Shown here: positions 42,641 through 51,534 of the stretch, one piece after another
Layout of the letters: each line of letters begins with the position of its first letter
Numbering within the stretch: position 1 is the stretch's first letter
Source: an uncultured Lachnospiraceae bacterium
GTDB lineage: Bacteria; Bacillota; Clostridia; Lachnospirales; Lachnospiraceae
Assembly (NCBI GenBank): GCA_934352055.1
Contig: CAKRJY010000005.1
Location: forward strand, 1-64,000
DNA length: 64,000 nt
Reading direction: 5' to 3'
Program-made: the position numbers and the translations under genes
Notes under the pieces: model-generated
Databases searched by the model: none
What the model was told of the DNA's origin: nothing
The model's input: only the letters and a program-made list of their open reading frames with translations

Positions 42641-43412
42641 GATAGCGTTCCATAGATTTTAATGCGTTTTTTTCGAGGCGGGACACCTGGGCTTGTGAAA
42701 TCTGGATTTCAGAAGCCACTTCCATCTGGGTCTTGCCTTCGAAAAAACGCAATTTTATGATGTGTGACTCGCGCGGCGAGAGTGTATCAAGAGCATCATT
42801 TAGGGAGAGATACTCAATCCAGTTCTCTTCCTTATTTTTTTTGTCACTGATCTGATCCATGACATATAAGGTGTCACCGCCATCGTTGTAAATCGGGTCA
42901 TAAAGAGATAGCGGACTTTGCATGGCATCCAGTGCGTAAATCATATCATCAAGTGGGATTCCGGCGGCGTCTGCAATTTCAGCCATAGTCGGTTCTGTCG
43001 TACAGTTTCTTAGAAGTGTCTCCTTGGCAACGATTGCCTTGTAAGCGGTGTCGCGCAGGGAGCGGGAGACACGGATACTGCTTGAGGTATCGCGCAGATA
43101 ACGGCGCAGTTCACCGATGATCATGGGTACAGCATATGTGGAAAACTTTACATTCATCGTAGGATCAAAGTTATCGATGGATTTGATCAGGCCGATACAA
43201 CCAATTTGAAAAAGATCATCCAGATTTTCTCCATGATTGGAAAAACGTTTTAAAACACTGAGAACCAGACGAAGGTTTCCTTTGATATACGTTTCGCGTG
43301 CTTCGGTATCGCCTGCTTTGATTTTTTTCCAGAGTTCCTCTTTTTCTTCTTCGGAAAGTAATGGTAATTTGGCAGTATTCACGCCACAAATCTCAACTTT
43401 ATATGTGCTCAA
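42609..43412 (-). CDS. sigG: RNA polymerase sporulation sigma factor, sigma-G
   Basis: The 267-residue protein begins STYKVEICGVNTAKLPLLS after the start Met, the hallmark of sigma-G (anti-sigma contact region), and has regions 2 to 4 in order; region 4.2 reads KTQMEVASEIQISQAQVSRL. It directs late forespore genes. TTG start at 43412 with AGGAGGG 9 bases upstream; the longer frame to 43511 lies before the ribosome site. In most spore formers sigG follows sigE on the same strand; here it is inverted. A sigma-F-like promoter lies upstream. Confidence 0.95.
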   Translation of the reverse strand: MSTYKVEICGVNTAKLPLLSEEEKEELWKKIKAGDTEARETYIKGNLRLVLSVLKRFSNHGENLDDLFQIGCIGLIKSIDNFDPTMNVKFSTYAVPMIIGELRRYLRDTSSSIRVSRSLRDTAYKAIVAKETLLRNCTTEPTMAEIADAAGIPLDDMIYALDAMQSPLSLYDPIYNDGGDTLYVMDQISDKKNKEENWIEYLSLNDALDTLSPRESHIIKLRFFEGKTQMEVASEIQISQAQVSRLEKNALKSMERYLTCSTCHSVH

Positions 43413-43445
43413 GAAAAATGCCCTCCTACTTATGTTATCTAATGA

Positions 43446-43474
43446 TAGTGTTAGCAGGTTGCACTTTTTTATTC
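43446..43474 (-). promoter_or_regulatory. Sigma-F-type promoter of sigG
   Basis: Read on the minus strand: GAATA (43474-43470), 14 bases, GCTAACACTA (43455-43446). It fits the sigma-F pattern GHATA and GGnnAnAnTR with one mismatch in the -10 core. It lies 34 bases before the TTG start. Sigma-F control of sigG is established in B. subtilis. Confidence 0.5.
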
Positions 43475-43495
43475 GCACTTTTTTACCGGAAAGGA

Positions 43496-43524
43496 TTGGA
43501 GTTCCCTGCAATTAGAGGTATAAT
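43496..43524 (+). promoter_or_regulatory. Promoter of the chemoreceptor gene
   Basis: TTGGAG (43496-43501), 17 bases, TATAAT (43519-43524); a sigma-A type. No sigma-D/FliA motif was seen. Confidence 0.6.
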
Positions 43525-43633
43525 ATAGATATTACACGGATTGGGAAAATGAACATTCCGCTTAAAAAAGCGAAAAAATACAGGAGTGAATCATGAAAAA
43601 GAACATTACAAAAGAAAAGGGGGACAATGGAAA

Positions 43634-45319
43634 ATGAAGAACAATAAGAAAAAAAGGGGAACACTTGCCGTCAAGATTGATTTGTTTGTTGTCATACTGA
43701 TTATTGTTTCCAATGTGATCTGTATGGGGATTCTGGTGACAAACAGCCGCAAATACATCAGTGAAGCGGTGCAGGATAGTATGCTCGATATGGTGCATTG
43801 CTATTCACAGATGATTGATGCAGAGGTAGAGAAGCAAGGTGGTAAGAATCTAAGCTACGGCAGCTATGCAGAGATCTTAGACGGTGTGGGTGTCAATGGA
43901 ATGGCAAGCTCATATGTCTATGTTGTTGACGAGGATGGAACGATGTTATATCATCCGACAAAAGAAAAAGTTGGAAACTCTGTAGAAAACTCTGTAGTAA
44001 AAGGTCTGGTCAGCCAGATTGCAGATGGTGATATACCGGAAGACAGTGTCACCAGATATGATTTTAATGGAGTTGCAAAATATGCAAGTTATTCCGTGAT
44101 CAGTAATCATAGTATTGTTGTGATCAGTGCAGATGAGGATGATGCTTTAGCCGGTGTGAATAAGACAACGCGTGAAGCTGTGATAGCACTTCTTGTTATT
44201 ATCGTGGGATCCATTTTAATTGCGTATGTGCTTGCGAAAAAATTAGTAAAACCGCTTGTGAAACTGAGCGATATTATTGAGGATGTTGCAGGTGGAAATA
44301 TGCATGCAGACTTTTCCAGTGTTAAGATGACGAACGACGAGCTTGGCCTGATTGCTACCAGTGTAAAGGATATGACAACATCACTGGGCGGCATTGTAGA
44401 GCAGATCCGTGAGACAAGCAATGCTATGTCAGAGCATAGTAATAAACTAAGTGATACCAGTGAACAGACGTTAGCAGCCAATGGAGAAATCAGTAAAGCA
44501 GTAGAAGACGTTGCTTTAGGGTCTACAAATATGGCAAATTCTATCTCTGATATCAATACAGATCTTGGCAGTATGAACGAAGAGACACAGACGATAGATT
44601 CTTCCGTATCCGATATCGAAAAGCAGACACATGCTGTTTTAGAGAGTAGTGCGATGATGAGCGACAGAATGCATCATATGCAGGAGAGCAGCGATAAGAT
44701 GGAAAGCGGTATTTCCGTGATCTCAGAACGTATCCAGAAAGTAAATGCGGTTGTTGAGAAGGTAAGTGATATCATTGGTGTAATCGAAGACATTTCCGGA
44801 CAGACGAATCTGTTATCACTCAATGCTTCTATTGAAGCGGCACGTGCAGGTGAGGCAGGACGAGGATTTGCGGTAGTTGCGGAAGAAATTCGCGTACTTT
44901 CTGACAATACCAGTAACGAATTGAACAGCATAAAAGAAATCATTGCAGAGCTTGTACAGGAATGCGAAGCCTGCGTGAAGGCATCCGATGAGGTCGTTTC
45001 AGATAATGCTGCACAAAAAGAAGAAATAAAAGTAGTACTGGAATCTTTTGATAATCTGGATGGACAGATTGGCATGACCGCACAGAAGGCAGAAGAGATT
45101 AAGCAGATGGTAGATCAGATGGTAAACCTGAATCAGAATATTACCACAAACAGTTATGGGCTTACCGATGTTAGTTCTTCGAATGCGGCTGCAACAGAAG
45201 AGATGACAGCAAATATTCAGGAATTGAATGCGATGATGAATGGAGTGGCAGAGATGGCAGGACAAATGAACGACCAGGCCAGCTATTTGGATCAGGCATT
45301 ATCCTATTTTAAGTCATAA
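43634..45319 (+). CDS. Methyl-accepting chemotaxis protein with Cache sensor
   Basis: The 561-residue receptor has a membrane segment (about 12-32), an extracellular single-Cache-like sensor (about 35-175, YVVDEDGTMLYHPTKEKVG), a second membrane segment (about 182-204), HAMP (about 205-258) and the signalling domain. The hairpin tip there reads IEDISGQTNLLSLNASIEAA and continues with RAGEAGRGFAVVAEEIR. It relays ligand signals to CheA/CheW. I use the ATG at 43634 behind GGGGG; a GTG at 43586 is also in frame. It implies a motile organism; no flagellar genes lie here. Confidence 0.93.
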   Translation: MKNNKKKRGTLAVKIDLFVVILIIVSNVICMGILVTNSRKYISEAVQDSMLDMVHCYSQMIDAEVEKQGGKNLSYGSYAEILDGVGVNGMASSYVYVVDEDGTMLYHPTKEKVGNSVENSVVKGLVSQIADGDIPEDSVTRYDFNGVAKYASYSVISNHSIVVISADEDDALAGVNKTTREAVIALLVIIVGSILIAYVLAKKLVKPLVKLSDIIEDVAGGNMHADFSSVKMTNDELGLIATSVKDMTTSLGGIVEQIRETSNAMSEHSNKLSDTSEQTLAANGEISKAVEDVALGSTNMANSISDINTDLGSMNEETQTIDSSVSDIEKQTHAVLESSAMMSDRMHHMQESSDKMESGISVISERIQKVNAVVEKVSDIIGVIEDISGQTNLLSLNASIEAARAGEAGRGFAVVAEEIRVLSDNTSNELNSIKEIIAELVQECEACVKASDEVVSDNAAQKEEIKVVLESFDNLDGQIGMTAQKAEEIKQMVDQMVNLNQNITTNSYGLTDVSSSNAAATEEMTANIQELNAMMNGVAEMAGQMNDQASYLDQALSYFKS

Positions 45320-45363
45320 CATCATTCACAGATTTAGTCGCATTGTGAAAGGATCGGTAAGAC

Positions 45364-45984
45364 ATGAAAACGTTGACGCATAAGTATCTGGCAGAACATA
45401 TTGCAGAACAATATTTGCGAGGCTTTTCCCCTCTGGAAAAAAGTGCATATATTTATGGTTCGATTGCACCGGATGTGAACAAAATTACATATTTACATGG
45501 CTGGGTAGGACACAAGAAGTTCTTTGGTCACAATTATGAGAATATACAAAGAACGATGGATCATTTAATTGCAAAGTTAGAATCTTCCAGATTGGGTGGA
45601 TGGGTATATTTCTACCGGTTAGGTAAGCTGACGCATTATATTGCAGATAGTTTTACGCATGTACACAATGGCTATTTCGCGGGGACTCTTGCAGATCATG
45701 TACAATATGAAAATGCGCTGCACCGTTGCTTGTGTAAGCAGTTACCATTGCAGAAAAAGGTTTTGACATCGTTTGATAGCCAACTATTGCATGAACAACA
45801 TGAAAACTATGCAAATTTGTATCACTCCGTTGAGATGGATTTGATTTATATCTTACCGATGATTTTATCAGCAACCATGTGTTATGCAAATAAACCGCAT
45901 TATGTAGGCAGAATCCTTTGGGATTTTCCACAGTGGAGCGTATATCGCCTGCCACGATTTTACAGACAGTTAACATTTTTTTAA
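45364..45984 (+). CDS. Zinc-dependent phospholipase C-family protein
   Basis: The 206-residue protein has the helical zinc-PLC pattern: THKYLAEHIAE near the N-terminus, GSIAPDVNK (31-39), KLTHYIADSFTHVHNG with metal His/Asp residues, and LHEQHENYANLYH. No signal peptide is visible, so it is probably cytoplasmic or has a different role from secreted toxins of the family. AAAGGATCGGTAAGAC precedes the ATG. It stands alone before a terminator. Confidence 0.82.
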   Translation: MKTLTHKYLAEHIAEQYLRGFSPLEKSAYIYGSIAPDVNKITYLHGWVGHKKFFGHNYENIQRTMDHLIAKLESSRLGGWVYFYRLGKLTHYIADSFTHVHNGYFAGTLADHVQYENALHRCLCKQLPLQKKVLTSFDSQLLHEQHENYANLYHSVEMDLIYILPMILSATMCYANKPHYVGRILWDFPQWSVYRLPRFYRQLTFF

Positions 45985-45998
45985 CGAGTTTTCGATAG

Positions 45999-46020
45999 AA
46001 GCACCCTTCGGGGTGCTTTT
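45999..46020 (+). terminator. Terminator after the PLC-like gene
   Basis: AAGCACCC-TTCG-GGGTGCTT followed by TT: a stable UUCG tetraloop hairpin. Confidence 0.88.
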
Positions 46021-46118
46021 ATAATTGCCTTGTTATGAGAGGGGAGATGCTGGCATGACATCATTCCTTCTTGTAGCAATGAACAATGTGTATGGATGAT
46101 GCACGAAAAGGAGTAGAA

Positions 46119-47405
46119 ATGAACAAACTGAAATTAACGAAACTGGAAAAATCATGGGTCTTATATGATGTGGGCAATTCGGCGTTCACATTACTGGTGT
46201 CTACTTTATTTCCCATTTATTTTAATGCAATATCAGAAAATGCCGGTCTTTCCGATGTGCAATACCTTGCTTATTGGGGATATGCAACCTCGATTGTAAC
46301 GGTGATTGTTGCGTTCTTAGGACCGGTGCTGGGAACCATAACTGATTTTAAAGGGTATAAAAAACCGATTTTTATCGGTAGTCTGGTGATCGGCTCTATT
46401 GGCTGCTGTATGCTGGGTATGACTTCATCCTGGCTGGTATTTTTGATTATTTTTATTGTTGCAAAATGTGGTTATTCCGCAAGCCTTGTATTTTATGACT
46501 CTATGATCAACGACGTTACAATAGAAGAACGTATGGATGATGTATCTTCGCGTGGATTTGCATGGGGCTATATTGGAAGCTGTATCCCATTTGTCCTTGG
46601 ATTGTTATTGGTTTTGTTTGGAGAAAAACTCGGCCTTTCACAGATGCATGCAATGACGTTGGCATTTATGATTACGGCTGTCTGGTGGGTGGTTTTGACA
46701 CTGCCTTTGCTAAAAAATTATAGACAGATGTATTACGTAAAAAAGGAGCAGGGGATTGTAAAAGAAAGTTTTCAACGTTTGGGCAAAACACTTATGGGTA
46801 TGAAAGATGAAAAAGCAGTCTTTTTATTCCTCCTGGCATTTTTCTGCTATATCGATGGTGTTTACACAATCATAGACATGGCAACGGCGTATGGAACAGC
46901 ACTGGGATTGGATACGACAGGACTTCTTTTGGCACTTTTAGTAACACAGATTGTGGCTTTCCCATCGGCACTTGTTTTTGGAAAATTGTCGCAGAAACAG
47001 GAATCGGGAAAATTGATTCCGATATGTATCGCGGCATATACTGTGATTGCTGTTTTTGCATTTTTCCTGGATTCACAGTGGAAATTCTGGGTACTGGCCG
47101 TCTGTGTAGGTATGTTCCAAGGCGGTATTCAGGCACTGTCCAGATCTCATTTTGCAAAAATTATTCCACCGGAAAAATCCGGAGAATACTTTGGACTTTA
47201 TGATATTTGCGGAAAAGGGGCTTCCTTTATCGGAACTATGCTGGTGTCAGTAGCAAGCCAGTTGACAGGAAGCGCAAATGTAGGTGTCGGCTCTTTGGTC
47301 ATCCTGTTTATTGCCGGATTTTTCTTATTCCGTAAATCCGTTGCCGTGACGAAAGAGGAGGTAAAACCACAAGAAGCAGTTTTCTTATGCAAAAAAGAAT
47401 CATAA
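46119..47405 (+). CDS. MFS transporter, UMF1/Atg22-like
   Basis: The 428-residue protein has about twelve hydrophobic segments and begins KLEKSWVLYDVGNSAFTLLV, the UMF1-family start (WxLYDxANSAF). Other features are FLGPVLGTITDFKGYKKP and GMFQGGIQALSRSHFAKIIP. The family relates to Atg22 of yeast vacuoles, an amino-acid effluxer; the bacterial substrate is unknown. I use the ATG at 46119 behind AAAAGGAGTAG; an ATG at 46086 is in frame but lacks a site. The next gene has its own promoter. Confidence 0.88.
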   Translation: MNKLKLTKLEKSWVLYDVGNSAFTLLVSTLFPIYFNAISENAGLSDVQYLAYWGYATSIVTVIVAFLGPVLGTITDFKGYKKPIFIGSLVIGSIGCCMLGMTSSWLVFLIIFIVAKCGYSASLVFYDSMINDVTIEERMDDVSSRGFAWGYIGSCIPFVLGLLLVLFGEKLGLSQMHAMTLAFMITAVWWVVLTLPLLKNYRQMYYVKKEQGIVKESFQRLGKTLMGMKDEKAVFLFLLAFFCYIDGVYTIIDMATAYGTALGLDTTGLLLALLVTQIVAFPSALVFGKLSQKQESGKLIPICIAAYTVIAVFAFFLDSQWKFWVLAVCVGMFQGGIQALSRSHFAKIIPPEKSGEYFGLYDICGKGASFIGTMLVSVASQLTGSANVGVGSLVILFIAGFFLFRKSVAVTKEEVKPQEAVFLCKKES

Positions 47406-47421
47406 ATAGAATTTGAAATGA

Positions 47422-47450
47422 TTGACGTCTTACACAGGTTAGGGTATAAT
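47422..47450 (+). promoter_or_regulatory. Promoter of the GH31 gene
   Basis: TTGACG (47422-47427), 17 bases, TATAAT (47445-47450). Confidence 0.75.
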
Positions 47451-47481
47451 TCTGACAATTTATAGATGAGGAGGCTTTTTT

Positions 47482-49536
47482 ATGGATCGTTTTTTTGTAG
47501 ACTCTGCCCCGATTGCAGACACCAAGACCTATGTGAGCGGTCAGATACGACTGAGTGTGATCACAGATCATATTTTGCGTGTGGAACGCGTGGAAAGCGG
47601 TACCTTTGTGGATGCGGCTACGCAAAAGGTGATGCATCGTGATTTTGGCAATCCGACGTTTTCGGTAAAAGAAAATGAGCAGAATATTGAGGTGACGACA
47701 AAAGATCGGGTGTTTCGCGTAGATAAAAAAACACTGCTTGTGATAGTCAGATTGCATGACTATTGGGTGGATGCCCAACAAGTGCATCTGATGGGTGGTA
47801 CTTTCCGCACATTGGATAATGGCCTGGGCGACCGTATTTTACTTGGCGAAAACATAGGAAAGGTTAAATTGTCGGACAGCATATTCTCTTTGGAAGGAGT
47901 GGCAGAAATTGATGATTCTGCGTCTTATCTTTTGAAAGAAAACGGTACTTTGTCTGCCCGAAAAGAAGGCGATGTTGACCGATATATTTTAGCTTTTGGC
48001 AAAGATTATCTGGGTGGTCTGCGCGAGTTTTACGGACTGACAGGATTTACGCCACTTTTGCCAAAGTATGCGCTGGGTAACTGGTGGTCCCGTTACTATG
48101 CATACAGGCAGCAGGAATATATTGATCTTATGGATAAGTTTCAAAAGAAAGGAATTCCCCTTACCGTAGCTACTATCGATATGGATTGGCATCTGGTAAA
48201 AAATGTGCCAAAGGATGCAACGGCTCATAGTAAAATCTGGGGAAAGGGCTGGACAGGGTATACTTTTGATACCGGATTATTCCCGGATTATAAGCAGTTT
48301 TTCCGTGATCTGAAAGAACGTGGGCTTGCCATTACCATGAATTTACATCCTCATGATGGCATTCGTTATTTTGAAAAACAATATCCTGCGATGGCGAAGG
48401 CGAATGGTATTGATCCGGCGAGCAAAGAGCCGGTTGAATTTGATTTTGCCAACCGGACTTTTGTGGATTCTTATTTTGATCTGGTGCTGCATCCTTATGA
48501 AGATGAGGGCGTGGATTTTTGGTGGATTGACTGGCAGCAGGGACGAAAGTCCAGCCAAAAAGGCTTAGATCCATTGTGGCTGCTCAATCATTATCATATG
48601 ATGGATGCCGGACGTGATGGACGGACAGCGCTTATTCTTTCCCGTTATGCAGGTTGTGGCTCACACCGGTATCCGCTAGGCTTTTCCGGAGATACCTTTG
48701 TGCGTTGGAAGAGTCTTGCCTATCAGCCATATTTTACCATTGCAGCATCCAATACCGGCTATAGCTGGTGGTCGCATGATATTGGCGGACATATGGGAAG
48801 CAAAGGCAATCCGGAACTTTATACCCGTTGGGTAGAACTTGGCGTATTTTCTCCTATTAATCGTCTGCATTCTACACGTGATAAATGGAGCAAGGAACCA
48901 TGGCTTTATGGACAAGAGGCAGAAAAAATTGTGACAAAATTCTTACAATTACGTCATCGTCTGCTTCCGTATTTGTATACGGCTAATGTAAGAACGGCAA
49001 GAGACGGTATGCCGCTTGTTATGCCGATGTATTATCTGCATGATTGCAAGGAAGCCTATGAAGCGAAAACGCAGTATTACTTTGGCACTGAAATGATTGT
49101 AGCTCCGGTTGTGAATAAACGAAATAAAGAAGGTCTGGCGCCGGTGAGTGTCTGGCTTCCGGAAGGCAGATGGACGGATTTCTTTACCGGTGAGACGTTT
49201 GCGGGTAATCATACATATGAACTTTTTGTTCCGCTTGACCGCATTCCGGTCTTTGTCAAGGAAGGCGGTATCATACTACTCCTTGCCAATGAACAGGGAA
49301 ATGATCAGGAATTTAAGTCTTTGGAAGTGCGTTTTTATGCCGGAGAAGGAAAGTATCGTCTGGAAGATGAAACAGGAGGTATTGATTTTTCTATGCAAAA
49401 GACAGAGGATGGTACAGAAATCTTTATCACAAAGGATGAGAACTCTGTTACGGAGAACATTGTGGTCCGCGTCATAGGTGCGGACGATACTGTTTATCAT
49501 GTGCATGGAAATGTAGAGTATCGTATACAGATTTAA
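47482..49536 (+). CDS. Glycoside hydrolase family 31 alpha-glycosidase
   Basis: The 684-residue cytoplasmic enzyme has an N-terminal beta-sandwich (1-185), the GH31 barrel with nucleophile Asp350 in WWIDWQQG and acid/base Asp404 in FSGDTFVRWKSL, and C-terminal beta domains from about 545. LPKYALGNWWSRYYAY and the segment SWWSHDIGGHMG are typical. Family members cleave alpha-glucosidic or alpha-xylosidic links; the substrate cannot be named. No signal peptide. TGAGGAGGC precedes the ATG. It is a single-gene unit. Confidence 0.94.
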   Translation: MDRFFVDSAPIADTKTYVSGQIRLSVITDHILRVERVESGTFVDAATQKVMHRDFGNPTFSVKENEQNIEVTTKDRVFRVDKKTLLVIVRLHDYWVDAQQVHLMGGTFRTLDNGLGDRILLGENIGKVKLSDSIFSLEGVAEIDDSASYLLKENGTLSARKEGDVDRYILAFGKDYLGGLREFYGLTGFTPLLPKYALGNWWSRYYAYRQQEYIDLMDKFQKKGIPLTVATIDMDWHLVKNVPKDATAHSKIWGKGWTGYTFDTGLFPDYKQFFRDLKERGLAITMNLHPHDGIRYFEKQYPAMAKANGIDPASKEPVEFDFANRTFVDSYFDLVLHPYEDEGVDFWWIDWQQGRKSSQKGLDPLWLLNHYHMMDAGRDGRTALILSRYAGCGSHRYPLGFSGDTFVRWKSLAYQPYFTIAASNTGYSWWSHDIGGHMGSKGNPELYTRWVELGVFSPINRLHSTRDKWSKEPWLYGQEAEKIVTKFLQLRHRLLPYLYTANVRTARDGMPLVMPMYYLHDCKEAYEAKTQYYFGTEMIVAPVVNKRNKEGLAPVSVWLPEGRWTDFFTGETFAGNHTYELFVPLDRIPVFVKEGGIILLLANEQGNDQEFKSLEVRFYAGEGKYRLEDETGGIDFSMQKTEDGTEIFITKDENSVTENIVVRVIGADDTVYHVHGNVEYRIQI

Positions 49537-49563
49537 AGTTAATTTCATAGTAATTCAGTAGGT

Positions 49564-49661
49564 GATAGGAAGTACACCCTATATGCATATAGGAATACGG
49601 AAATGTATAAAATACAGGACATGGACGTAAAAAAAGGCATAAAAAGGGTGTATTTCCTATC
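49564..49661. promoter_or_regulatory. Long inverted repeat upstream of sufC, with an inner 16-bp dyad
   Basis: GATAGGAAGTACACCCT (49564-49580) pairs with AGGGTGTATTTCCTATC (49645-49661) over 17 bases with a single G-U-type mismatch. The left arm runs into a perfect palindrome CCTATATGCATATAGG (49578-49593). A further stem CAGGGAC/GTCCCTG lies at 49691-49725, close to the ribosome site. This could be an operator, or the terminator of the GH31 gene without a clear T-run. Confidence 0.5.
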
Positions 49662-49746
49662 TTTATGTGGTAATATATCTTCGGGTGTTACAGGGACACT
49701 CATTATGGAAAAAAGAACGTCCCTGCGAGAAGAGGAGATATAAGAA

Positions 49747-50472
49747 GTGTTAGAATTACAAGATATTTGTTATGAGACCGAAGATGGTAAATTGATTTTA
49801 GATCATATCAATGCGACTATCGAGGATCATTTTGTAGTGATTACCGGACCAAACGGCAGTGGAAAGTCAACACTGGCAAAGGTTATTGCGGGAATCAATA
49901 AGCCAAGTAAGGGTAGAATTTTATTAAACGGCGAAGACATTACGGACTGGTCGATTACAGAACGTGCGAAGCATGGAATTTCTTATGCGTTTCAGCAGCC
50001 GGTTCGTTTTAAAGGTTTAACCATTAAGGATTTGATGTCACTGGCAGCTGGAAAGGATGCATCTGTGAGTGAATTGTGCAATTTGCTTTCTGAGGTAGGA
50101 CTTTGCGCAAAGGACTATATCAACCGTGATTTAGATGGCAGTTTGTCAGGCGGAGAGTTAAAACGTATCGAGATTGCTATGGCATTTGCGAGAAATTCCG
50201 ATTTGACGCTTTTTGACGAACCGGAAGCCGGAATTGATCTGTGGAGCTTCCAGAAGCTGATTCGTGTATTTGAGAAAATGGTAGCAGCCAGCGATGGTAA
50301 TATTTTAATTATCAGTCATCAGGAGAGAATTCTTGATATTGCGGATAAGGTGCTTTATTTGAAAGATGGCAAAGTTGCTATGTATGATACAAAGGACAAG
50401 GTTTTGCCACAGATTATGGGCATGCAGAACAGTACGTGCAGTGTTTTGACAGAGAAAATGAAGGAGGACTAA
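49747..50472 (+). CDS. sufC: Fe-S cluster assembly ATPase SufC
   Basis: The 241-residue ABC ATPase has Walker A GPNGSGKST, the Q-loop FQQP, signature LSGGELKR and Walker B TLFDEPEAGID. It has no membrane partner; SufC works with SufB/SufD scaffold proteins. GTG start with AGGAGATATAAGAA upstream. The scaffold gene follows after 4 bases. No sufS, sufU or sufE is next to it, so this is a minimal two-gene (SmsCB-like) arrangement. Confidence 0.9.
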   Translation: MLELQDICYETEDGKLILDHINATIEDHFVVITGPNGSGKSTLAKVIAGINKPSKGRILLNGEDITDWSITERAKHGISYAFQQPVRFKGLTIKDLMSLAAGKDASVSELCNLLSEVGLCAKDYINRDLDGSLSGGELKRIEIAMAFARNSDLTLFDEPEAGIDLWSFQKLIRVFEKMVAASDGNILIISHQERILDIADKVLYLKDGKVAMYDTKDKVLPQIMGMQNSTCSVLTEKMKED

Positions 50473-50476
50473 GGAC

Positions 50477-51400
50477 GTGGGAACGATTGAACAGAATATT
50501 TTAAAAGAAGTTGCCGGTCTGGATGCACTTCCGGTTGGAGCATATAATATACGTACAAATGGCGCATCATCCGCCAGAAATACGACGGCAAATATTGATA
50601 TCGTAACAAAAGAGGACAAGCCTGGTATTGATATTATCATCAAACCGGGAACCAAGAACGAAAGTGTTCATATTCCGGTAGTGGTATCGCAGGCTGGACT
50701 AAAAGACATGGTATATAATGACTTCTTTATTGGAGAAGATGCAGATGTAACGATCGTAGCCGGATGCGGTATTCACAACTGTGGAACCGAAGATAGCGGA
50801 CATGACGGTATTCATACATTTTACCTGGAAAAAGGTGCAAAAGTGCGTTATGTTGAAAAACATTATGGCGAGGGAGATCCTGGAACAACAGGAAAACGCC
50901 TGATGAATCCTACTACTGTGGTACATTTGAAAGAGGATGCACAAATGGTTATGGAGACATCACAGATTGCAGGAATTGATGATACGCTTCGTATCACAAA
51001 GGCAGATCTTGCAGATCGCGCGAAGCTTGAGATTCATGACAGCATTATGACAACAGGCGATCAGACTGCAGATGCAGAGTTTACAGCAGACTTAAATGGT
51101 GAGGACTGCAGTTGTAATATTGTCAGCCGTACTGTTGCAAAAGGAAATAGTAAGCAGCATTATACAAGTACACTGAATGGTAACAATCGCTGTGCAGGAC
51201 ATACGGAATGTGATTCTATTTTGATGGATCAGGCGTATGTATTGGCTACGCCACAGCTTTCGGCAGCGACAATGGAAGCTAGTCTGATTCATGAAGCAGC
51301 CATCGGTAAAATCGCCGGCGAGCAGTTGATTAAACTTATGACATTAGGACTTACCGAAGAAGAAGCAGAAGAGCAGATTATTTCTGGATTCTTAAAGTAA
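50477..51400 (+). CDS. SufB/SufD-family Fe-S scaffold protein (short form)
   Basis: The 307-residue protein has the SufBD beta-helix core: GADVTIVAGCGIHNCG-type turns, then HYGEG, and near the end GHTECDSILMDQAYVLATP, followed by HEAAIGKIAGEQLIKLMTLG, the conserved SufB/D C-terminal signature. At 307 residues it is much shorter than SufB (about 470) and lacks its N-terminal part. It is the form paired with SufC in anaerobic bacteria and archaea. GTG start behind AAGGAGGAC. A terminator follows. Confidence 0.88.
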   Translation: MGTIEQNILKEVAGLDALPVGAYNIRTNGASSARNTTANIDIVTKEDKPGIDIIIKPGTKNESVHIPVVVSQAGLKDMVYNDFFIGEDADVTIVAGCGIHNCGTEDSGHDGIHTFYLEKGAKVRYVEKHYGEGDPGTTGKRLMNPTTVVHLKEDAQMVMETSQIAGIDDTLRITKADLADRAKLEIHDSIMTTGDQTADAEFTADLNGEDCSCNIVSRTVAKGNSKQHYTSTLNGNNRCAGHTECDSILMDQAYVLATPQLSAATMEASLIHEAAIGKIAGEQLIKLMTLGLTEEEAEEQIISGFLK

Positions 51401-51407
51401 GATAGCG

Positions 51408-51436
51408 GGCACAGTATGTAAAATACTGTGCCTTTT
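51408..51436 (+). terminator. Terminator of sufC-sufB/D
   Basis: GGCACAGTAT pairs with ATACTGTGCC with a 5-base loop, then TTTT. Confidence 0.88.
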
Positions 51437-51496
51437 ATGATGGAATTTATATACATAGAAACGGATTTTATGATGGAAGCTACATGCATTGAAACG
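51433..51496 (+). repeat. Imperfect 31-base direct repeat
   Basis: Two copies (51433-51463 and 51466-51496) both begin TTTTATGATGGAA and end GAAACG; they differ at 5 of 31 positions. They lie between the suf terminator and the sirtuin gene. No function is evident. Confidence 0.6.
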
Positions 51497-51534
51497 AAGA
51501 GTAAGATGTGTTAACAGGGAAAGGATGGTTTCAG

